The translations under genes and the position numbers were made by a program. From positions 1 to 30,830 of the IMG/VR virus record IMGVR_UViG_3300025168_000396: a stretch of DNA of 30,830 nt; one strand, written 5' to 3'. Of this stretch, positions 25,000 to 30,830 are shown piece after piece; position 1 is the stretch's first letter, and each line of letters begins with the position of its first letter. The notes under the pieces are model-generated. The model was not told where the DNA came from and ran no database searches. It worked only from the letters and a program-made list of their open reading frames with translations. This stretch comes from a virus.

Positions 25000-27581
25000 T
25001 ATGGCACTCCTCCTGCGTCACCTACTTCTCCTCCTCCAGGAGGGAGGTAATATTGAGTAGCCGTATACGTTGGGCCATTAGCACCCGTAGAAGTATTTGA
25101 GGCTCCTTGGGATGCGGTTGTTTCTCCCCCAGGAAGAGTTTGAGAGGTAATAGGGTTAGGGGTAATAGAAGCACCCCCTTGAGATTCTAAACCCTTATTT
25201 GTTTTTGAAGTCATAGCATCCCTATTGTAATCTTCAGTATCAAAAGTTCTAGCGGTTGTTTGGAACCAACCCACTTGAGCATTTAAGTCCTCACCTCCCC
25301 CTCTTTGGCGGTTGTGTCTTATACTGTCTGTAGAGTTGTAAGTGCCATCAATCTCAGTAGAGTCGAAAGTAACACCTCCACCACCAGTACCACCCCCACC
25401 GTCGACTCCAGGAGTATCGGCGCCGTAAACATTGTCACTCAGGTTAAGACCATCACCATCACCACCACCGCCTTCGCCAGCTCCAGGTCCACCTGGGGTT
25501 ATCCCATCATTAAAGCTTATATGTGTCATAGGTATATCGTTTTCGATTGCATACTCTACAATTGCTTGATTAATCCCAGGAGAGTTCGGGATGTTCGGAG
25601 CAGACGCAGCGGGAGTACCTGGGGTAGCCGGGGCGAGAGGTTTATCAGGACGCTTAGGTATACCTTCATTAGCGTTGAAGCGGTCAGTCCAACTAGAACC
25701 TGGCGTTGATGGGCTATAAGGGTCTTTACTTTTCGGATAGGGTGGTGTGTTCGGTACGGTCGGTGTACTAGGTGTACTAGGTGTACTAGGTGTTGCTGGT
25801 GCGTACGGCGTGTTCGGTGTACTAGGTTGGCTAGGTGTTTGTGGTGTCGCAGGAGCAGCAGGGACACCGCCAGCGGGAACCGTCGCAGAAGGCGGTCCAG
25901 AGAAAGAAGGGAGTCCGCCTTGGCCAGGACCAGGGGGAGTACCCGGAAGAGGACGGAAGTCCCAGGTGAACTCGCCATATACGCCAGAACTAGGACCCTC
26001 TGCTCCTTCGAAGTTCCATACAGGAGGTTCTGCTGTTCTACCTTCTCCATCCGTTCCTTCTTCTCCTTCCTCGCCTCCACCTCCGCCGGCACCTCCACCG
26101 CCGCCAGTCTGAGCGGAGAAGCCAGTATCAGTTTCAATCTCGCGACAAGGGGATAGGGAGTCTGGGACAGCATTGTTATATTCTGCGTCGAACTCTCTAG
26201 ATGGCATAGTGACATTCTCGGATATTGAAATGGTCTTTCCATTTATAGTAATCTTATTAGCCTCTAAATGCAAATGGTCTTTCGCCGTTACATAAACATC
26301 GGTACCCATTAAATGGGCTCTCTTTACTGCTCCGGTTACTACACCTCCGGGCTGGCCAAATAAGGCCAAACCTTGTTTACCGGAGTTCAATGTCACCCAA
26401 CCCTTCTTGTGGCTCATTTGGAGATTTTGATTCACGCTTCCCATCCCATTGCGAACGGTAAACGCACCTTTCGACCTTATACCTACTGACCCTAGAATTT
26501 TAGGGATACCTGTTTCGGGGTCAACACTTTCGTCTTCATTCCAAGCATTTAAACATATTCTATATCTGGCGACTGCGGCTATATCACCTTCCTCTATATC
26601 TATTTCTAGGTTTCCCTTAGCTAGGTTTGTAATTAAGATATGAGCGTCTTCTGCTTCTTGGTCTAAAATAGAAAGATTAATATTCCCTTCTCTAGTTTCA
26701 AGGAACAAAGCGTTTTTAGCATATACTTGAATTGAATCTTCTACCCCATCTTCTCCTGCGGATGTCTGAATCCAAATACGGTTCGGACCTCCGTCAACAT
26801 CAAAATCCTCACCGTCGGCAATTATAATTCTATCTCCAGTTGCTCCCATAGGCACGCTAGGCTCTGTACCTATATCGGTCCTTGGGTCAGCGTCATCTAG
26901 CAAAATCATCTTACCCATTGCAGACTTAATAGTAATGTGTTTTTCTTCGGCTTCCTCCGTGTGCTTTTCAGACATTACGATTTTATTCCCCTTTGGGCTT
27001 TTCCATATGTATTGCTCAGGTTGGTGGTTGTCTTTGTAATTAACAAAGCCTTCGGGAACACCATGTGTCAGCATTTTAGGGTCTCCGTCTTGCTGACCAT
27101 ATTTTGCATAAGGGACTGGTGATTCTACCTTTTTAGCCTCGTCATCCGAGCCTTTAGGTTGTGTGATAGTGTTTTCACCTCCAGGTTCAAGTTCTAAATT
27201 CGCAAGGCAGGCGAACCAAACCCAACCTTCACCTTCAACTTCCGTAATTAAAACCATTGCCCCTATCCCAGGAACATTAAAAAACCCATATCCTGCGCCG
27301 CCAAATGAGGTGGCCATTTTACAGTCAAACGGTTCTTCTCCCATGATTGCATTGCAAATAACTTTAACCCTACCACTTTTATAAACATCATCTACTTGTT
27401 CTATTCTAGCAGAGAATGTTTTACCATAAGTTGGGTTGCCTCCTGCAATAGATGTTAAGTAATCAGCGCCTGCGGCTGCTGCTGTAGATGTCTGTTTCTT
27501 GGCAATGCCTGTATCTAACAAGGCTTGCGTTATCATTTTTGAGTGTGACTCAAGAGCTTTTAATCTACTAAATATTCCCAT
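24999..27581 (-). CDS. Baseplate central spike, gp5 / gpV / VgrG-like, with long disordered X-Thr-Pro tail (860 aa)
   Basis: Start ATG 27581, with GAGGG eight bases upstream. After a short helical N-terminus comes an OB-fold region of the gp5/gpV type (residues about 45-135: ARIEQVDDVYKSGRVKVIC, GAGYGFFNVPGIGAMVLITE, WVWFACLANLE). The N-part is followed by WKSPKGNKIVMSEK and a long run of short alternating strands to about residue 460 (ITIKSAMGKMILLDD, IQVYAKNALFLETREGNIN, DVYVTAKDHLHLEANKITIN), the pattern of the trimeric VgrG/gp5 beta-helix needle. No lysozyme domain lies between OB fold and helix, unlike T4 gp5. Residues about 490-860 are low complexity: poly-Gly/Glu, then X-Thr-Pro triads near 575-613, then Gly/Asp and Ser/Thr-rich. 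Such a tail on a spike is unusual. In this family the trimer punctures the outer membrane with a PAAR cap. Confidence 0.9.
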   Translation of the reverse strand: MGIFSRLKALESHSKMITQALLDTGIAKKQTSTAAAAGADYLTSIAGGNPTYGKTFSARIEQVDDVYKSGRVKVICNAIMGEEPFDCKMATSFGGAGYGFFNVPGIGAMVLITEVEGEGWVWFACLANLELEPGGENTITQPKGSDDEAKKVESPVPYAKYGQQDGDPKMLTHGVPEGFVNYKDNHQPEQYIWKSPKGNKIVMSEKHTEEAEEKHITIKSAMGKMILLDDADPRTDIGTEPSVPMGATGDRIIIADGEDFDVDGGPNRIWIQTSAGEDGVEDSIQVYAKNALFLETREGNINLSILDQEAEDAHILITNLAKGNLEIDIEEGDIAAVARYRICLNAWNEDESVDPETGIPKILGSVGIRSKGAFTVRNGMGSVNQNLQMSHKKGWVTLNSGKQGLALFGQPGGVVTGAVKRAHLMGTDVYVTAKDHLHLEANKITINGKTISISENVTMPSREFDAEYNNAVPDSLSPCREIETDTGFSAQTGGGGGAGGGGGEEGEEGTDGEGRTAEPPVWNFEGAEGPSSGVYGEFTWDFRPLPGTPPGPGQGGLPSFSGPPSATVPAGGVPAAPATPQTPSQPSTPNTPYAPATPSTPSTPSTPTVPNTPPYPKSKDPYSPSTPGSSWTDRFNANEGIPKRPDKPLAPATPGTPAASAPNIPNSPGINQAIVEYAIENDIPMTHISFNDGITPGGPGAGEGGGGDGDGLNLSDNVYGADTPGVDGGGGTGGGGVTFDSTEIDGTYNSTDSIRHNRQRGGGEDLNAQVGWFQTTARTFDTEDYNRDAMTSKTNKGLESQGGASITPNPITSQTLPGGETTASQGASNTSTGANGPTYTATQYYLPPGGGEVGDAGGVP
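25009..25014 (-). promoter_or_regulatory. Strong ribosome binding site for the 449-aa gene
   Basis: AGGAGG on the minus strand, nine bases before ATG 24999 and inside the last codons of the spike gene. It is the best Shine-Dalgarno match I found at any gene start here; most other starts have weak or no match and rely on overlap with the preceding stop. Confidence 0.75.
25744..25851 (-). repeat. Tandem 9-bp units encoding X-Thr-Pro triads in the spike tail
   Basis: Twelve consecutive 9-bp units of the form ggtgtacta (+ strand) lie in register. Three at 25762-25788 are identical and another perfect copy is at 25816-25824; the rest are diverged. On the coding strand each gives an X-Thr-Pro triad (STP, NTP, QTP, with YAP, TVP and SQP variants). 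The number of perfect units could change by replication slippage without breaking the frame. Confidence 0.93.
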
Positions 27582-27583
27582 TG

Positions 27584-30343
27584 TTAATACCCTCTCTTTG
27601 CATCGTTTGCTTTATTGCGTGCGGCAATCCTCTCGGAAGCATTTTTGCCGTCAATTACGTTTGCGCCTGTTTTTTCAGACTCTCCACCTTCCCCATCTCC
27701 ACCTTCTCCACCTTCATCATCTAAGAAGTTGGGTTCTACAGGGATTAAATCAAGAGTAGTAGTAAATCCAGCTTCTACAGATATAGTGTGTTCCCATCCT
27801 ATAATTTTATATGTTCCACCTATGGAGTGTCCTATGTCACCCCCTCCACCTCTCATATCAGGTACTACTAGTTGAACGGTTCTAGTTAACTCATGTCCAG
27901 TACATATTTCTGGTAGTCCTACTGTAACAACCTGAGGTGTGAAGAAAGTTAAACCCCAGTTTACGGCAGCTTGACCTGCTTTGGCTACAACAGCATCGGG
28001 TTTCTTCTCTAGCTTCTTAGCTTCTTGAGTTTTAGGAGATACAGCTATAGTCTTTATTTTATTTTTAGGCTTATTAGTAACTGAGTCGGGTTCTAGATAC
28101 TTCTTTAAAACTGTCCACATATTACCTATCATAATCCCTTCATGACGCTGATTCATATACTCCTCGTATTTCTCGAGCGCCACTTTCTTTAAGTTTGCTA
28201 TTTTCTCGACAATTCCTTTATTAACATCATCCTCAGTACGTTGCACTTTCACATCGGAATGATTAAAAGGAATCGCTTGAATAGTTTCAACGGAAGCTTT
28301 TACACCTTTGACGATGCTTTGCCAACCTCCAACCCAAAGTGTTATGTCAATACCGTCCGGGGATATCCAAGGATAAGATTTAATCTTACGTAAAAGGTCG
28401 GGGGCTGACTTGTCTATAGCTCCAGGTAAGTCCTGAGGGTTAGCTATATAGACAACTAAATCTTCTGGGTCGACATCCATGGCCTTCCCTTCTTCCTGTA
28501 GTTCAGCGGCATGAATAAGTTTCCAACCTACCTGAGGGCCATTATCACCAATAATTTCATTCTGCCATACGACATACCTGTTTAAGAAGTCGGAAAGAGT
28601 ATCTCCCTCTTTAACGCTTAACATAAGTTGAGCGTCCTTGGACGTGTCAGTGCCTCCTTTATCGCCTCCCTCACCACCACCTTCACCACCACCTTCACCT
28701 CCGCCAGGTGCTCCATCAGCATAACCAACCATGGTATTAACACTAAAGGGGTCGTCGCTAAACAAAAAGTTTAGGGGGTCGTATTGAGAATCTTCGCTGG
28801 CTAAGCCTCCAGGTGGAGGGTAAAATTGAGCAGTGTTTAGGTCGTTGATTTGGTCAGCCCTTGCCTGCATTTTACATGTCTCGACGATTATTTTAGCGAC
28901 CTCTGTTTTAGTTAATCGAAAAAACCAGGTACCTTGTCCATGCTCATCTTCAACAGCAACATCTTGCGTAGGAACTTCAAACATTGAGTCGCTCCATATA
29001 GATTCCTGGTCAAGGCCTATCAGGGTTAGATTTCTTAAGGCATAATCTAAAGTAGGTGCTAGGGTTATCCAACCAAAGCCGTCATCTCTATCCCAAAGGG
29101 CAAGATTCCTTTGTCCCGTATCCAGTATTATTTGTTGTTGTCCTTGTACCCAGAATTCATACCGACCAGAGTATTGCTCCTCCCACTTAGGAAGGGTTGC
29201 AGTTTTATTAAAAATAAGTTTAGCCTCACTAAGCTTATGGAGATATTCACTAGGTCCTTTTATTAAAGGGGAAAAATTTTTATTATCAAATTGTGCGGGT
29301 ATATTTGGAGTTTTTGGGGGACGACCTAACAGTATGGAGGTATTGCTTCTTTGGGGGGTAGAGAGTTGTGATAATTGGCCAGTATCGTCTTGCGTGTTAT
29401 CTCTTACTTCATAGTCTTCCCCCCAACCCTTGTGTTTTGTATACAGTTGTCCTTCGAGGTCCTCAGGGTTTGAAACCTCGTCCGCGTCAGGTAATTTTAT
29501 AATAAAAGGGCTCTCCTCGAAAAATTGAAAAATAGCTTGGTCTTGAGCGTAATTCTCATCCATAGTTTCTAATCCTACTTCTAAATCTGTATATTCCCCT
29601 TTTCCCGTAAACGGGCCCATCTTATCGCCACTTCCACCATCTTCCTGTGGTGTAAATCCCTTCATTATTGATTTTTTAAGTTTACCTATCGAAAAAGCTG
29701 TTTGAGGTTTTATACTGGTAGATTCTACAATACAGGAGACAGATTCAAAAGAAAGAGCTTTCTTAAGTAGTTCTTCTATACCTTCGGCAGCACCAAATTC
29801 CTTTAGGCTAACCTTGCCAGCGAGGATAGCTTTCGAGTCTTTGTCGAATACAAGATTATCCACTTTTGCTAAACCGTCGTCAGGGGAGGCGAACATCATC
29901 TTAATAACAACCTCCTGACCTAAATTCATAGAATAATTAGCACTGATAAGAGTGGCTTTTAGTATCTTTGATTTACCTATTGCGTTATCCCAGCCAAAAA
30001 CAAACTCGTACCTCTGACCACCCTTTGCTATGTTACTAAAAATTGACCTCTCTACAGCAAGAGAAGGTAATGCAATCGTTAGCTCTATGTATTTATGAGG
30101 TCCGTTCTTTTGGCTTTTAAAGCCCGCCTTAAAACTTCTCATACCTTCTCGAAGATTAAAAGGGTCAGAATCTTCCCCTTCAGGCCGGACAGCAACAAAC
30201 GCTATGCCATTATTTGTAGCTACAAATGGTCTTTCTTGTAAACCACTACCACCGCCGCCTTTAGCATCATTTGCTGCATTACGGTCTGCTATCCTCTCGG
30301 AAGCATTTTTGCCGTCGATGACGTTTGCGCCTGTTTTAACCAT
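27584..30343 (-). CDS. Baseplate hub protein, gp27 / gpD-like, with repeated terminal peptide (919 aa)
   Basis: Start ATG 30343, six bases after the gp53-like stop, with no clear Shine-Dalgarno. The segment near residues 839-869 (GTYKIIGWEHTISVEAGFTT, then LDLIPVEPN) is the closing motif of gp27/gpD/late-control-D hub proteins, which form the trimeric platform for the spike; the spike gene is next, as expected. Residues about 60-170 contain an early strand-rich domain (FKAGFKSQKNGPHKYIELTI, YEFVFGWDNAIGKSKILKAT). A LysM-like or gp53-like stretch, SVKEGDTLSDFLNRY, lies near 573, after a Gly-rich linker (about 545-562). The N-terminus (residues 3-28) and C-terminus carry nearly the same peptide, KTGANVIDGKNASERIA..., each joined by a Gly-rich linker. 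T4 gp27 is 391 residues, so this is greatly enlarged. Hub identity is likely; the role of the terminal repeats is unknown. Confidence 0.84.
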   Translation of the reverse strand: MVKTGANVIDGKNASERIADRNAANDAKGGGGSGLQERPFVATNNGIAFVAVRPEGEDSDPFNLREGMRSFKAGFKSQKNGPHKYIELTIALPSLAVERSIFSNIAKGGQRYEFVFGWDNAIGKSKILKATLISANYSMNLGQEVVIKMMFASPDDGLAKVDNLVFDKDSKAILAGKVSLKEFGAAEGIEELLKKALSFESVSCIVESTSIKPQTAFSIGKLKKSIMKGFTPQEDGGSGDKMGPFTGKGEYTDLEVGLETMDENYAQDQAIFQFFEESPFIIKLPDADEVSNPEDLEGQLYTKHKGWGEDYEVRDNTQDDTGQLSQLSTPQRSNTSILLGRPPKTPNIPAQFDNKNFSPLIKGPSEYLHKLSEAKLIFNKTATLPKWEEQYSGRYEFWVQGQQQIILDTGQRNLALWDRDDGFGWITLAPTLDYALRNLTLIGLDQESIWSDSMFEVPTQDVAVEDEHGQGTWFFRLTKTEVAKIIVETCKMQARADQINDLNTAQFYPPPGGLASEDSQYDPLNFLFSDDPFSVNTMVGYADGAPGGGEGGGEGGGEGGDKGGTDTSKDAQLMLSVKEGDTLSDFLNRYVVWQNEIIGDNGPQVGWKLIHAAELQEEGKAMDVDPEDLVVYIANPQDLPGAIDKSAPDLLRKIKSYPWISPDGIDITLWVGGWQSIVKGVKASVETIQAIPFNHSDVKVQRTEDDVNKGIVEKIANLKKVALEKYEEYMNQRHEGIMIGNMWTVLKKYLEPDSVTNKPKNKIKTIAVSPKTQEAKKLEKKPDAVVAKAGQAAVNWGLTFFTPQVVTVGLPEICTGHELTRTVQLVVPDMRGGGGDIGHSIGGTYKIIGWEHTISVEAGFTTTLDLIPVEPNFLDDEGGEGGDGEGGESEKTGANVIDGKNASERIAARNKANDAKRGY
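27590..27597 (-). promoter_or_regulatory. Ribosome binding site for the spike gene
   Basis: AGAGAGGG on the minus strand, eight bases before ATG 27581. It overlaps the end of the hub coding sequence, so the KRGY C-terminal codons double as the ribosome binding site. It supports ATG 27581 as the start. Confidence 0.65.
27627..27673 (-). repeat. Terminal direct repeat of the hub gene, C-terminal copy
   Basis: Second copy of the repeat at 30291-30337, two mismatches in 47 bases, encoding the last part of the hub protein. Counting the weaker flank (27596-27626), the encoded peptides agree at 24 of 26 residues. It is preceded in the protein by a Gly/Glu-rich linker; the N-terminal copy is followed by GGGGSG. 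Confidence 0.95.
28671..28706 (-). repeat. 12-bp tandem repeat encoding Gly-Gly-Glu linker in the hub
   Basis: Two perfect units tcaccaccacct (28671-28682, 28683-28694) and one diverged unit encode a GGGEGGGEGGGEGG linker. It separates the N-terminal part of the hub from the GDTLSDFL (LysM/gp53-like) segment, as expected for a flexible interdomain tether. Confidence 0.88.
30291..30337 (-). repeat. Terminal direct repeat of the hub gene, N-terminal copy
   Basis: This 47-base segment encodes the N-terminal peptide beginning KTGANVIDGKNASERI. It matches 27627-27673 at 45 of 47 positions, counted by eye, in the same orientation and frame, 2,664 bases apart (888 codons). Similarity continues more weakly for about 31 bases on the low-coordinate side (30260-30290). 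Confidence 0.95.
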
Positions 30344-30349
30344 GAATAA

Positions 30350-30658
30350 TTAATCAACAAATGGGGTACCAGGAATTTCCGGAAGAAAAATCTTCTTACC
30401 TGTCGTTAGTTCAGTTTTAGCGTCTTGGATTCTATTGGCGAGCATTATAACCCACCACAATTCTTCCGTGTCGTAAACCTGTAAGGCTAAAAGGTCAGGA
30501 CGACCATTAACTCCTTCAGGTATAATAGCAACCCTAAAATTAGAATTTCCCATATTCTCAATAAAATTAGAAAACTCAATAGAAGGGGAAAGTACCGAAA
30601 GGGGTTTGTCTCGGTGTGTAACAGAAACAGCTTTAAATATTTTGTGAGGATTCGTCAT
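30350..30658 (-). CDS. Baseplate wedge protein, T4 gp53-like (102 aa)
   Basis: Start ATG 30658, three bases after the stop of the partial upstream gene. Near residues 65-95 it shows DTEELWWVIMLANRIQDAKT, then GKKIFLPEI. This matches the gp53/LysM-related pattern 'Y.V..TE.LW.IILLANNI.DP...... G..L.IP' found in T4 gp53 and small baseplate proteins of many contractile phages. Gp53 locks adjacent wedges round the hub late in baseplate assembly. T4 gp53 is about 196 residues; this form keeps mainly the C-terminal core. It has no membrane or signal segment. It lies just before the hub gene, in the usual baseplate order. A general LysM-domain 'tail assembly' protein is the alternative. Confidence 0.85.
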   Translation of the reverse strand: MTNPHKIFKAVSVTHRDKPLSVLSPSIEFSNFIENMGNSNFRVAIIPEGVNGRPDLLALQVYDTEELWWVIMLANRIQDAKTELTTGKKIFLPEIPGTPFVD

Positions 30659-30661
30659 AGT

Positions 30662-30830
30662 TTATAAGTAAGTTGTGGTGTTTGGCGCGTATCCCCAGAA
30701 CTCCTCAAGAGTTAAACGTATTATAATTACGCGAGAATCATTCCCGAAAGCACCATTTTCATATTCACTTGCTATTTCATAGGAAGTAACGATACACGGA
30801 GGATAAGTTAACATGCTCCCCTCTATAACT
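30662..30830 (-). CDS. Partial CDS, C-terminus of tail-tube or tube-initiator-like protein
   Basis: Read by hand: the frame is open from the window edge to TAA at 30664-30662, giving about 55 residues. The segment MLTYPPCIVTSYEIASEYEN, then GAFGNDSRVIIIRLTLEEF, follows the pattern that closes T4 gp19/gp54/gp48-type tube proteins ('YPP..V..F...Y......F.DG.P..I.L.L.F.E'), and ends in WGYAPNTTTYL. The other two minus-strand frames here are broken by several stops. In T4-like phages gp48 and gp54 cap the hub and start the tail tube, and their genes lie close to gp53, so the context fits. With only the C-terminus visible, tail tube versus initiator cannot be told apart. Confidence 0.6.
   Translation of the reverse strand, partial: VIEGSMLTYPPCIVTSYEIASEYENGAFGNDSRVIIIRLTLEEFWGYAPNTTTYL

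Noticed and set aside
25744-25851. Possible CRISPR or iteron array
   Set aside because: Units are 9 bp, without spacers, in frame with a coding region, and explained by X-Thr-Pro triads.
25747-26112. Plus-strand reading frame of 121 codons rich in Val/Gly/Leu, Pro
   Set aside because: It is the antisense of the X-Thr-Pro and Gly-rich spike tail; its apparent repeats follow from the 9-bp repeat and it has no ribosome binding site or neighbours on that strand.
25556-26242. Minus-strand 228-codon frame overlapping the spike gene, His/Leu/Arg-rich
   Set aside because: Alternate frame of the low-complexity spike tail; composition is an artefact of the repeat and the real frame has a domain-supported product.

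Overview
This window is a dense structural-gene block of a contractile-tailed (myovirus-type) bacteriophage: the baseplate, the central spike and a large set of host-contact proteins. Sixteen coding regions, two of them cut by the window edges, all lie on the minus strand, so transcription runs from high to low coordinates. Gaps between genes are 8 bp or less, and six of fifteen junctions are the one-base overlap TAATG, so the block reads as one polycistronic unit. No tRNA, rRNA, transposase, integrase, CRISPR array or clear terminator is visible. The DNA is moderately AT-rich and the standard bacterial code works throughout. The host cannot be named from this window. The LamG, carbohydrate-binding-like and beta-helix modules would suit a phage of a polysaccharide-coated bacterium, but that is inference. 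Layout in transcription order. (1) 30830-24999, tube end, hub and spike: the C-terminus of a possible tail-tube or tube-initiator protein, a gp53-like wedge protein, a gp27/gpD-like hub carrying the same 26-residue peptide at both ends, and a gp5/gpV-like spike with an OB fold, a beta-helix and a long X-Thr-Pro and Gly-rich tail. (2) 24999-22930: two proteins I do not recognise (449 and 107 aa), then a PAAR spike-tip protein whose two halves are split by a disordered linker. (3) 22925-12773: a LamG-domain structural protein, a gp25-like wedge protein, a gp6/gpJ-like wedge protein, and a giant gpI/gp7-like wedge protein with an added carbohydrate-binding-like module. (4) 12764-1: five probable peripheral adhesin or fibre proteins. 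A 1558-aa protein and a 207-aa protein share end domains. A 1277-aa protein has a beta-helix region. A 630-aa protein and an edge-truncated one are tandem paralogues. The last three share an N-terminal DNxPLxxL peptide that looks like a docking tag. How the genes work together: hub, spike and PAAR tip would form the central puncturing device; gp25, gp6, gpI/gp7 and gp53-like proteins the wedges and inner ring; the block-4 proteins the receptor-binding periphery. I saw no defence or otherwise unknown system. The most unusual signals are the near-identical terminal repeat of the hub gene, the shared docking peptide across three consecutive proteins, and the 207/1558-aa pair in which one looks like the other with about 1,250 residues inserted.
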